From positions 138,386,655-138,450,654 of the forward strand of contig NC_067495.1 in the NCBI RefSeq assembly GCF_947179515.1: a stretch of DNA of 64,000 bases. Direction: 5' to 3'. The notes under the pieces were generated by a model. That model worked only from the letters and a program-made list of their open reading frames with translations, was not told where the DNA came from and ran no database searches. This document shows positions 36,883-48,229 of the stretch, piece by piece. The position numbers were made by a program, and so were the translations under genes. Each line of letters starts with the position of its first letter. Within the stretch, counting starts at the first letter, position 1. The stretch is from Apodemus sylvaticus (lineage: Eukaryota; Chordata; Mammalia; Rodentia; Muridae).

Positions 36883-38935
36883 TTTTTTTTAAATAATTAT
36901 TTATTTACATCCCAAATGTTGTCACCTGTCACTCCTCCACATCCCCTCTGCCTCTGAGAGGGGGGGTTCTCCAGGTACCCCCTAACTCTTGGGCATGTCT
37001 CTACAAGATTTGGCACATAATCTACTGAAACAAGGCTAGGGAGCCCGTTGGTACATATGTGCAGGGCTGTCAGAACAGCCTGTGTATGCTCTGTAGCTGG
37101 TGAGTCAGTCTATGGGAGCTCCCAGGGGTCCAGATTAGTTGACAACATTGGTCTTCCTGTGGGGTTGCCATCACATTCTATTCCTTCAGTCTGTTTCCCA
37201 ACTCTTATTTAGGGCTTGCCAACCTCCTTCCAGTGCTTGGCTGTGAGTATCTGCATGTCTCAGCTAGCTGCTGGTAGAACTTCTCAGAGGACTGAAGTGG
37301 AAACTTGTGAATTCTTTGGAGAATCAGTTGTGTTGGATGATGTTTTACTGGGGCAAACACATGAAGGAGAATTTTCCTTAAGTGGACACAGGTAAAAGAT
37401 TAAGGCAGACTCATGAAGGAACATTTTGCTGAAGCAGACACAGGAGAGAGGATATTCTGCTAAAGCAAGCACATGAAAGGACATGTGATGAAGGATGCTT
37501 TGCTAACAATATGCATGTATTGGTCTGACTTACATTGTAAGCTCCATTTGTCAGGACTTAGTGGACTCATGGTGATTGGATGCATGTGCTGAGTAAGACA
37601 TGTGCTGAGGCAAGGCATATAGAACACATGATGTTTGGAGGGTAAAATTAGGACTCTACAGAGTGATAGATCTTGAGCCCGGCTTGCTGGTACAGCTATC
37701 TCTGCAAGACTTGTGGATCTCCAGTCTTCACTGATCTTCCGTTCCCTGAGAGAGACACGGCTAAGAATTTCTCCTGGTGTTCCTGCTGGTCCCTCCTGGT
37801 GAGGGACCTTGCTGTCTCGGCTAGGTCATGTCACCATTGTTGCTAACCAGACTCAACCAAACTGGACTGCTCGTGTATCTGTGAAGTGTTTGTGAGTGGA
37901 TCCAGCTGCTTCTGCCTTATAACCTGTGAAATGAACTGGTGATTTCCAGACAACACATATGGGAGTTTCTCCAAATAACCTTTCTAAACAAGTCCACTTC
38001 CCTCATATCATTTCTTTTCTATTACCTCTGCTGCGTGGTGGGCTATAAGTGAATTTAAACAGTTTAAAAACTATCATGAAAAATAGTATTCGAAAAAAAT
38101 TATTTACAGAGGACAACCATGCTAGGATCCTATTTGCAGGTCCAATATAGCATTAGTAATAGTGTCAGGAATTGGTGCCAGCCCATGGGATGGATCCCAA
38201 GTTGGGCTGGTCACTGGTCAGCCATTCTTTCAAATTGTGCTACATTTTTGTCCCTGTATTTCTTTTAGACAAGAACAATTCTGGGTCAAAAGTTTTGTAT
38301 GGGGATTGATGTCTCCATCCCTCCACTGGGTGTTCTGTCTGACTACTGGTGGTAGTCTCTACAGGTTCATCTCCCCACTGTTGGACATTTCAGCTAAGGT
38401 AACCAACAATGAGTTCTGGGGGCCTCCACATCCCAGGTTGCTGGAACTTTCTAAGGGGTTTCACCTATTATACACCTTGACCCCTAGAAGCTGCATATTT
38501 CCATTCCTTCTCTTGTCTTTCTGGGCATCTCTCCTGTCTTCTTCCATATCTGATTCTACCCCATTCCACACTTCTACTCCCCTCTCCCATTCAGATCCCT
38601 TCCTCCTTCTGCGTCCTATCCTTATTTTGTCCTCAATTCTAAGTGGGACTGAAGCATCTTTACAGAATATTCTCAACAACAAAGGAACTTCTGAGGAATC
38701 ACCATTCCTACCTCAAGCAGTACTACAAAGCAATAGTGATGAAAACTGCATGGTATTGGTACAGAGACAGGCAGGTAGATCAATGGAATAGAACTGAAGA
38801 CAGAAATAAAACCACACACTTAAGGACACTTGATCTTTGACAAAGGAGCTAAAAACATCCAGTGGATAAAAGACATTTTTAACAGATGGTGCTAGTTCAA
38901 CTGGAAGTCAGTATGTAGAAGAACATACATCGATA
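36883..38935 (-). mobile_element. 5'-inverted L1, minus strand, split by an LTR
   Basis: L1 3' UTR in minus orientation at 36883-37292 and 38109-38640. It is followed by plus-orientation ORF2 sequence at 38640-38935 ('tactacaaagcaatagtgatgaaaactgcatggtattggtacagagacagg'). The gap between the two UTR parts is the solo LTR. Confidence 0.75.
37293..38108. mobile_element. Solo LTR, ERVK-like by duplication length (816 bp)
   Basis: Starts TG and ends CA. The 6-base duplication gaggac lies at 37287-37292 and 38109-38114, inside an L1 3' UTR. Six bases suggests the ERVK class. I cannot name the family, and the orientation is not clear. Confidence 0.65.
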
Positions 38936-38941
38936 CATTTT

Positions 38942-39636
38942 TTTCAAAAAAAATTTTATTAGACATTTTCTTTATTTACATTTCAAATGTTATCTCCTTT
39001 CCTCATTTCCCCTCCAAAAACACACTATCGCCCACTGCTCACCAACCCACCTGCTTCCACTTGCCTGTCTTGGCATTCCCCTACACTGGGACATTGAGCC
39101 TTCACAGGACCAAGAAACTTTCCTCTCATTGATGTCCAATGAGGCCATCCTCTGCTACACATGGGGCTGGAGCCATGGGTCCCTCAATGTGTACTCTTTT
39201 GTTGGTGGTTTAGTGCCTGGGAGCTCTGGGGGTACTGGGTGGTTTGCATTGTTGTTCCTCCTATGGGATTGCAAACCCCTTCAGCTCTGTCACTCCTTTC
39301 TCTAGCTCTTCAAATGGGGACCCTGTGCTCAGTCCAATGGTTGGCTGAGAGTGTCCCCCTCTCTATCTGTCAGGCACTGGTAGAGCCTCTCAGGTGACAG
39401 CTATATCAGGCTCCTGTCAGCAAGGACTTCTTGGCATCCACAATAGTGTCTGGGTTTGGTAACTGTATATGGGATGGGTCCCCAGGTGGGGCAGTCTCTG
39501 GATGGCCTTTCCCTCAGTCTCTGCTCCACACTTTGTCTCTGTATCTCCTCCTGTGGGTATTTTGATCCCTCTTTTAAGAAGGTTTGAAGTATCCACACTT
39601 TGGTCTTCCTTCTTCTTGATTTTCATGTGGTCTCTG
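38942..39636 (-). mobile_element. L1 3' UTR fragment, minus strand
   Basis: T-rich start, 'atttacatttcaaatgttatctcctttcc', 'gttggtggtttagtgcctgggagctctgg' and 'cagcaaggacttcttggcatccacaatagtg': reverse-complement mouse L1 3' UTR. Confidence 0.8.
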
Positions 39637-40365
39637 AATGCAAATCAAAACAGCCTTGAGATTCTACCTAACACCAGTCAGAATGGCTAACAACAAAAAC
39701 TCAGGTGACAGCAGGTGCTGGTATGGATGTGGAGAAAGAAGAACACTCCTTCATGGTTGGTGGGATTGCAAGCTGGTACAACTACTCTGGAAATCAGTTT
39801 GGAGGTTCCTCAGAAAATTGGACATAGGACTACCTGAGGACCCAGCTATACCATTCCTGGGCATATACCCAGAAGATGCTCCGACATATCATAAGGAAAT
39901 GGGCTCCACTGTGTTCAAAAGAGAAATGGATACAGAAAATGTGGTACATTTACACAATGGAGTACTACTCAGCTATTAAAATCAATTAATTCATGAAATT
40001 CATAGACAAATAGATGGAACTAAAAAATATCATCCAGAATGAGGTAACTCAATCACAAAAGACCACACATGGTATGCACTCACTGATAAGTGAGTATTAG
40101 GCAAAGTGCATGGAATACCCAAGATACAACTCACGGATCACATGAAGCTCAAGAGGAAGGAAGACCAAAGTGTGGGTGCTTCAGTTTTACTTAGAAAGGG
40201 GAACAAAATAATCCAGGGAAGAAGAGGGTGGGAGGAACTTGGGGGAGCAGCCTCATAAAAGCAGGGTAAGGGGGATGGGATAGGGGGTTTGCAGAGGGGA
40301 ACCGGGAAAGGGGATAACATTTGAAATGTAAATAAATAAAATATCCAATTTAACAAAAAAGAAAA
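39637..40365 (+). mobile_element. L1 ORF2 end and 3' UTR, plus strand
   Basis: 'caaatcaaaacagccttgagattctacctaacaccagtcagaatggctaac' through a 3' UTR ending 'acatttgaaatgtaaataaataaaatatcc'. It abuts the minus-strand L1 head to head, so both pieces may come from one inverted insertion. Confidence 0.8.
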
Positions 40366-40431
40366 TAAAAACAGAATCTTAGCCAAAAAAAAAAAGAATG
40401 AAAGAAAAGAAGAAAAGAAATGAAAAGAAAG

Positions 40432-40718
40432 TATGGACCTGTTGAAGTAGGTGTGGCCTTGTTGGAGTAGGTATGTCAATGTGGGTGTGGGCTTTAAGGC
40501 CCTCTACCTAGCTGCCTGGGTTCCAGTATTCTGTGAGCAGACTTCAGATGAAGATGTATAATTCTCAGCTTCTCCTGGACCATGCCTGACTAGATGCTGC
40601 TCCCACCTTGATAATGAATCAAACCTCTGAACCTGTAAGCCAGCCCCTATTAAACATTGGCCTTATAAGCGTAGCCTCGACCATGGTGTGTTTACAGCCG
40701 TAAACTCTAACTAAGACA
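40432..40718 (+). mobile_element. MaLR-like LTR fragment, 5' truncated
   Basis: 'gtaggtgtggccttgttggagtaggtatgtc', 'ctagctgcctgggttccagtattctg', ending 'taactctaactaagaca'-like sequence with a terminal CA. Common mouse LTR-type repeat; family name uncertain. Confidence 0.5.
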
Positions 40719-41476
40719 GTAACCATCAGCTCTGCAGTTGGACTTAGAGCCTTCTCAGCTGGAGTGAAACTTTGTCTAGCTCTAGAAACCTTACCAACTA
40801 CCTGAGGCTATAATAATCATGAAAAAGAACTTAAACCAGGTTACTACATCTACTCCTAACTACATTCTCTACATTTATCCTTCTACTCTGAAATAAGTGT
40901 ATTTCTCATCTCATATCAAATAAATTTTTCATTGGACTACAGACCATTATAAAAAACCACAACCATAAAAATGTAAAGCACAAGAGATAGTGTGGTTTTC
41001 AGTCTCAGGAGTCATTGCAGAATAGGGTATAAAGACTATCAGAACCAGAGGAAAAGAAAGATGCTGTGAGTTTGTGTCCCCTGCAAATGTTAGAGTACTC
41101 ATCCAGCCTCATCATGGCTGACTGAGTAAGATCTGAGCAAGCATGGCATTCATGCACATTGAAGGATGCATGCTTGAAGGATCTGAACTTAGACAAAGAA
41201 CTACAGGCAACTAGGGAATGATGAAAATGGGAGAAAAGACCTTGCTCAGGAAAAAAACCCAACATCCAAACTGGTTATCTAAGTGGTTTACTCTGAGATG
41301 ATATATGAGCAAGTAATATTTTATGTATTAATGGGAGATACAATGCCCCAAGTAATTTATATCACCAAATAAAACCTCCAGTGACAGTAATGGGTTTCAT
41401 TTTGTTGAGTCATTGGCCAAAGAAATCCTACCCTATGGACACCTTCAAATGACAAAGGCTATTTCCAATGCTATTG

Positions 41477-41520
<44 letters not shown>

Positions 41521-42769
41521 GAAGAACTCAATCCAGTGCCTAACTAGAAGTTTACCCCTATTGAGTATTATTCAGGTTAGAATCCTCTGAATGCTACTGG
41601 AGGAGAAAAATTTTCACGATTATCACTCAGCTCTAAACTCTTAACTCAGCTCTAAACTTATAACACTCATCTGCTGGTATCTAAGCTATACTGGTTCAAG
41701 AGTGACACAAATATTGTGGAAGAAATCAATCACTTTTTAAAATTTGGATTTCACGGTGACTCCATGTAATTGGACCCATACCTGATACTCCTATAATGGA
41801 CAAGAACCTAAGATTAAATAGGTCAGCAGTCATAAGGGAAAACCAATTACTATTGTTCTCTTAAGGGAAAATAGCAATAAAATTACTCATAATGATATAC
41901 CATTACTAAGACCCACAGCAGGACAATGTGGAGAGAAACATTAGAGCACTCAGTCCTAAATGAAATGTCTTTATCAAATTCTTCCCCTAGAGCCCCAGAG
42001 ATCTATGCAGATATGTGGGGAGAGAGATTTTTAAAGCTTGAGGTGAAGTTTGCCTTCCTGGAAACAGCATCTTTCAGACACAACATGTCTCATACAAATG
42101 TGAAGTCATGGAGCTTATAGAGAAGACCTACACAGGTTTAAACCAGACAACATATCAGTCAAAGGATTGGTAAATAAACACAAATGTCTGCCACTAACAA
42201 AGAATGTTTGCAATTGAAAAATACTGAGAAAGGAAAAATCTGTTTTCACCAACTGGGTGTCACTGGATATATCAATCAAATTCTAGGGCAGTCCCCTACC
42301 CTAGGAATAGTTGGTCAACACAAAACAAACTTCATATTTGGTGTGTGTGTGTGTGTGTATTATTGGTTGTTTTCTTATTTTTTCTTTTGTTCTTTTTTTC
42401 TTTTGTTGTTTCTGGACAGAGTGTGGAGTGTGTGTGTGGCTTAAGGAGATGGGGGGCAATCTTGATGATACAGGCAGAAGAGAAAGAATATGATCAAAAT
42501 GTATTGATGGAGTCCTGGACCTTGTCCAAACAGTACAATCAGGAACACGGAGTTGCTTTCTGTTCAAATAGAGGGAATATCAGTGACTTGGTGGCCTGCC
42601 TGTCACACCTCTGGAAGTTGGAGTGCTCCTGGATAGTACTTGTTCCAGAAGTTTCTGGGGATTCAGCTGCGCACACATAGGGGATGGGGGGGGGTGATGG
42701 CTCCAAATGAGTGGAAGGCGTGGTCCTAGAAAGTCCTTCACATTTGCCAGAGCTCTGGTCTGGAGCTCC
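40719..42769. other. Intergenic sequence with (ATT)n
   Basis: An (ATT)n microsatellite lies at about 41476-41520 and a short (GT)n near 42340. Nothing coding is recognised. Confidence 0.5.
41476..41520. repeat. (ATT)n microsatellite
   Basis: About 15 ATT units. Confidence 0.95.
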
Positions 42770-42842
42770 TGGAACCGTTTATAAGTTTCAGTTTTTCTTC
42801 AGGTTTCAGTTTTTCTTCAGTTGCATATCCCTTCTTCCTCAG
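42770..42842 (+). promoter_or_regulatory. Weak candidate promoter/first exon at the array start
   Basis: TTTATAAG at 42778-42785, a duplicated 17-base pyrimidine-rich motif (gtttcagtttttcttca), and a donor CAG|GTAGGT at 42843 immediately followed by about 40 T. It resembles the other modules only in layout. Confidence 0.25.
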
Positions 42843-42848
42843 GTAGGT

Positions 42849-42849
<1 letters not shown>

Positions 42850-42889
<40 letters not shown>
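42850..42889. repeat. T40 homopolymer
   Basis: Forty uninterrupted T directly after a gtaggtg donor-like site. No SINE or L1 body is attached, so it is not an obvious transposon tail. Confidence 0.9.
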
Positions 42890-42890
<1 letters not shown>

Positions 42891-45800
42891 TGAAGGGGCT
42901 AGGTCTCATTTTCGAGGGCAGGGCTTTGAACTGTCAAGGGGTGTGGCCTAATGGAGGAAAGAGAAATTTTTATTCTACCACTCTACCACAGGAGTAGGGG
43001 GCAATACTCATGGAGCAGTTTAAGTGGCATTTACCATTGTTGGTGAAAGTGTCCAGGTTCTAATATAATAGTACTGAGGCTTTTTGTGAGTGAAACTGGA
43101 CATCAGTTCTGGGAGAGTCTGTTGCGCGGGTGGGGGAGGGGAGGGGATCCTGAGGACAAAGAGAATGCTAGAATGTTGTCTGTACCGTTAAAGCATGGTT
43201 ACTGAGTGGGTAGAATGGTCAGTAACTGTCTTGACTCCTACTGGAGGCCAACAGCTATTGTGACAATCTCGGATTGGTGAGGGTTTATGTGAGTAAGGAA
43301 TGAAGATAGTCTAAAAGTAAGTTCTGAAATGTTTGCCTTTTCAATGTGAATGGGGGCAGGGTGCTGGGGGACCTTGAGGAAGGAGAGCTTTCCATTCCAT
43401 CATAGGAATAGGGGGCGCTAGAGGCCAAGCTTCTCAGGCTATTAAACCAGTGAGTGGGAAGTGACCTTCAAGACTCCTGGCTTTTCAGCACCATTGTGTC
43501 AGTCTGAGGATGAAGAGGCTTTCTTTAGGTGTGAGACCTCAGGCCATTGAGGAAAGCTCTTATAGCTTTGGGAAATATCAAAGGCAGTTAAAAGTTGGAA
43601 ACCTTTCTCTCAACAGGTATAGGAAGGCGCTACTCCAGTCTTCCCTAGCTGTCTCTTCCTAGGAGCAGGCTGAGTCACTCCTGTGGAGTTTCTTGTATTC
43701 AGTCTGGTGGCCTGAGGCAGGTGAGGGTTTTTGTTTGTTCTTTCTTTCTCTGTTTGTTGTTTTGTAAAGGGAATAGGCTTAAGGCTTCAAGGGTAAAGTC
43801 CTACACCTAAGACAGAGGTCACTGTGGGAGGAATGGAGGAAGCCTTTTCCTACACAGGAATGCTTACAGGAGGGGTAAGTCTTACTTGTTCAGAAAGTTG
43901 CCCCTGGAGGCTATTGGTTAGGTCCTGTTTTAAACCACATTTTTATGAGTTCCATATCCAGAATTCAAGGGAAGTGAAACATTTAAAATTATGGCTTAGA
44001 TTTCAGGTATCTCTGGCTGATGTCCAACCTTTGTAAATCCATGAGGAATCCCAGTGAGGATAACAAGAACGATTTGGAAGCCTTTCCTTTCCCTGTATTT
44101 AGAAATATATCCCTGCCTTTCCCTGCTCACCTCCCTGGTATATTACACTCTGACTGACTGGTGTGTGGTTTCCCAGGCTGCATCATGGGAGGTACAAAGA
44201 TCTGGTGTTCATTAAGCTCAAGAGTCTGAGCTTATCACTAGGAGGACTCTGAGGGAAGGATCATTTTCCCCTCTCATCTGTACTTAGAGAGAAGGCTTGA
44301 ACAAGAATCCTACAGTGTCATCTCTGGTAGGCACTAGGCAAGCTGAGTGGTATGTAGGTTCTAGATTATTCATTCACAGTTGACTGAAGAAAGTAAGGAT
44401 TTGCGGGAGGGACTTGGGCTGTGGTCTTCTGGAGGACACATTCCATCCTTTATCAAAAACTCTTGTCACAGAAGTACATGCTTTTCACCACTCAAAAACA
44501 GGATTGGCAGCTTTGCTTGGCCAAACAGATACTTAAGGAAGCCCTACAATATATTTCCTAATGATACATGCTGGAAATACAAATGATGTGTGGTGTTAAG
44601 GAAGGAATGTAGATTCTGGTCATCAAATCATAGAGATTCTTTATCTGGACAATAGACTGATCACTGAAGAGAAAAAGAAAAAAGAAAAAAGACAGACAAA
44701 GCAAAACAAAAGGACAGGGGCCTAAATCTAGTGAGCTTTATGTAAAACCATCACTATCCTGAAGAGAGAGCTGATTCCATGCCTCCAATCTCAGCCATAC
44801 TCAGTTAGTTGCCTCCACCAACAAGCCCCAGAAATAGAGGGTTCAAAGTCTATCTTCATGCATTTAACTTGTTTTCCTCAGGATAGGGAGGATTTTCTGG
44901 GTCCGAATAACTCAGACTCAGAGTGCTCAGTCAGCGCCTCAAACGGTGAGAAAACTTTGAGGAATGGGTTTTTCCACTCCATATATCCATAGCAATTTCT
45001 AGCAAATCTACAATTCCTAGCAATTCATCCACAGTCCTCTTTGGAAGGTGGAAGACAAGGTTAGCAGATTTGTTGTATTCTGACTTGTATTATAGGAGTT
45101 TAAGGGAGATTTTCATCTCATAAAGCCAAACTCAGCTCAGCTGAGGGTAGAGTCTTAGACTAGCCAAGCATCAGGAAAGGAACACAGAAGAGAGAATATT
45201 CTCCTTTCAGGATATGAGTGTCCCACTGTGCTCTGGCTGCTATCAAGTAGGCTCCAGGTTGAAACCTACACTGTTTTCTGAATTCCTTTAGAAATTCTGA
45301 GGTTTATGGCTTCACAGGAGGTGAAGGAGGTTATCTAGACTTGGCCAAACATGAACGAACGGAATGCTACAAATTTGGACCAGAAGCCTCTTTCAACACC
45401 ATTGTGGGGGGGGGTTCCCTGGGTCAGTGCAGTTATCCCTGGAGCCACCAAACCTGATAAGGATTGTAATCTTTCCTGATTCAGTGTCTGTAGTCCAGGG
45501 GATGTGAGGCTTTGTGGCAACATTGGACTCTGGTCTGGTCAGCAGTAAAATTGTCCTAGGTTTGTGAAATATTAAAGGAAGGACATTGTGTGAAGACTGA
45601 GCACCTCCTCCCCTTCCTGGAGAATCAGGCCCACTAAACCTTCTGTCTTAGAGAGTTAACCCCTTCTAGCTTCTATAAGTATTAGGATTGCCACATAGGA
45701 AGCCTAAGGGAGAAGAAGCAATTTTGGTGGAGTGTGGATGTGAATGATACTTTGCCAGCAGGGAGATGAATATTAGCCTTGGAAATATCAAGAAGAGAAC

Positions 45801-46300
45801 TCTATGAGACTGAGAGGGCTCTAAAAAAGATTAGAGACTTTGACCTCCTTCTAAACTACAGAGGGGCTCAAGTTCTCTTTTTAAGAAAGTCTCCAGACAG
45901 ATGGAGTAAGGCATTGTTTTCCAGGGTATCATTTTGGGAGGTTGAGGGAAGGGAAGCTTTTCTACATAGAGATAGGCTCTAGTTCTCAGAGGAGTGGGAG
46001 AAGACTGAAAGGATCAGGAGTTTGAAATTGCCTTACAGAAATACTGTGACTGGTGACTGCAGCACTATTTGCTACAGTAGCACTCCACAAATCTCCAGGC
46101 AAACTTTTGGTGTAAACTCAGCCTCCCAGTTCTCTGTCTGGTGTTTGAGGAAAATGAGATGTTCTAGGCCGTGTCTGACCTAGTATAGGTCTAGATTAGG
46201 CTTAAGATAAAGCTGTTTCTCGCCTCATTTTCTGTAGGGAATGTGAAAGATGTTAGGCTATTTTGAACTGATTTGGGTCAGAGGTTAACCTGTCTAGATA

Positions 46301-46438
46301 GCCATAGAGAGGGAGGTCTTTAAGAGTGGGCTGGGAGGGACCACAGAAGTATATATAAGGGTAAACCAGTTCCGCCTGTTCAGGCGGTTCCCTGGGCTTT
46401 AGCCATTTTAGCTCTGTGCTCCATGCCTGAAATCTAAG
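46301..46438 (+). promoter_or_regulatory. Candidate MAGE promoter and first exon, module A
   Basis: A TATATAA box (46352-46358) lies about 30 bases upstream of a GC-rich palindrome (46372-46387), where transcription would be expected to start. A donor AAG|GTAAGG follows at 46439, giving a first exon of roughly 55-65 nt without an ATG-initiated long ORF. The sequence before the donor (agctctgtgctcc, tctaag) resembles module B at 50.7 kb. Sparse CpGs follow downstream (gaccgggccggg), consistent with a methylation-controlled, CpG-poor MAGE promoter. Function is inferred; it lies 6.5 kb before exon 52940 and would have to splice to it or to exon 2. Confidence 0.5.
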
Positions 46439-46887
46439 GTAAGGTTTTCTCAGAGGGGTGGGTCTGTGAGGACCGGGCCGGGAGGGAAAAGGCTAGACCC
46501 TCTTCTCTCGCTCATAGGAATACAGGGTGAGAAGAGCTGCCTTCTTGGGGAGTTGATCTGAGGGCCTTTAGGTCAGGTTATTTATCCGACAATATATTTC
46601 CCTAAATTCTGTTAGAAATTGTCTTAGAGTCTCAAAGAACGAAATCTACAACCTGAATAGAGTGACTTTACTTCTGATCAGAAGGATGATGAATTCTCAC
46701 AGAAACAGTGGAACCTGCAGCCCACACCTTCTCTCTCTAATTGGGGGGATTTGATGAAGTCCAACCTCACAGTCTATTTCTGCTTAGGCTGTTTTTGAAA
46801 AGCACCAAGAAATGGAGAGAAAGTGGAGGGTTGCTGGCTGGAAAGGCATTCTGTTTTTGCTTGTTTGTTTGGTTTGCTTTGTTTTTT

Positions 46888-47106
46888 TATGGCTTATTTT
46901 AATGAGTAGGGAGGGATACTTTGCCTGCATGCATATCTAAGGACTGTGTGTGTGTCTCATACATATGGAGGACAAAACAGAGATTTGTATCTCCTGGGAC
47001 TAGAGTCACAGACACTTGTAAACTGCCCTGTGGGTGCTGCAAATTCAGTCTGGGTCCTCTAGCAGCGCAGCTTGTGCTTTGAATTGCTGAGTTTTTTCTC
47101 CAGCCC
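46888..47106 (-). repeat. B3-type SINE, minus strand
   Basis: 'tcctgggactagagtcacagacacttgtaaactgccctgtgggtgctg', 'gggtcctctagcagcgcag' and 'gctgagttttttctccagccc' are reverse-complement B3. It interrupts the MAGE 5' array. Confidence 0.75.
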
Positions 47107-47455
47107 AATAATTCTTTTTTTTTTACAAAGAAGAAAAGCTGTTTTTCCTGCCTAGTCAAATATTCCTGGGGAATGAAGACAAGTAGGGACAGAATGATGA
47201 GACCTCTCACAGAAGTGCATCTATTCGGGAATGAAAAAAGGAAGTCTGGAGCATGTGCTCAGTAGTGGGCAAAGCGGAGAGTTCTAGTCTTGTCAAATAT
47301 TTGACAGAAAAGATGAAATATAATGCTTCTTACAGCTCTGTGTTAGAAGTTGGAGGAACATGAGGCTTTTAGACGTGTGGATGGACATGGGTTGGCAAGT
47401 GTGGAGTTCTAGCTAACCATGATGGAGGAGTTTCCCTACAGTTAAGATAAGGGCC

Positions 47456-48229
47456 ATTAGGAAAATGCAAATCAAAACAACCCTGAGATTTCATCTTACA
47501 CCAGTCAGAATGGCTAAGGTCAAAAACTCAGGAGACAGCAGATGTTGACTAGGATGTGGAGAAAGAGGAACACTCCTCCACTGCTGGTGGGGTTGCAAAC
47601 TGGTACAACCACTCTGGAAATCAGTCTGGCGGTTCCTCAGAAAACTGGGCACCTCACTTCCAAAAGATCCTGCTATACCACTCCTGGGCATATACCCAGA
47701 AGATTCCCCAGCGTTTAATAAGGACACATGTTCCACTATGTTCATAGCAGCCCTATTTATAATAGCTAGAAGCTGGAAAGAACCCAGATGTCCCTCAACA
47801 GAAGAGTGGATGCAAAAAATGTGGTATATTTACACAATGGAGTACTACTCAGCCATTAGAAACAATGAATTCATGAAATTCTTAGACAAATGGATGGAGC
47901 TGGAGAACATCATACTAAGTGAGGTATCCCAGACTCAAAAGATCAATCATGGTATGCACTCACTAATAAGTGGATATTAACCCAGAAAACTGCAATACCC
48001 AAAACATAATCCACACATCAAATGAGGTACAAGAAGAAAGGAGGAGTGGTCCCTTGTTCTGGAAAGACTCCGTGCAGCAGTATAAGGCAAAACCAGAACA
48101 GGGAAGTGGGAAGGGGTAGATGGGGGAACAGGGGGAGGGAAGAGGGCTTATGGGACTTTCGGGGAGTGGGGATCCAGGAAAGGGGAAATCATTTGAAATG
48201 TAAATAAAGAATATATCGAATAAGAAAAA
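47456..48229 (+). mobile_element. 5'-truncated L1 inside the MAGE array
   Basis: ORF2 C-terminal end (peptide MEYYSAIRNNEFMKFLDKWM) then a 3' UTR ending 'atttgaaatgtaaataaagaatatatcgaataag'. A target-site duplication, aagataagggcc, lies at 47444-47455 and 48230-48241. Little diverged, so a recent insertion. Confidence 0.9.

Noticed and set aside
38162..38791. 209-aa plus-strand ORF
   Set aside because: Runs through reverse-oriented L1 3' UTR and then L1 ORF2; a chance open frame.
43600..43730. A further promoter/first-exon module (donor CAG|GTGAGG at 43721)
   Set aside because: No TATA-type box and only weak similarity to modules A and B; kept as part of the array only.
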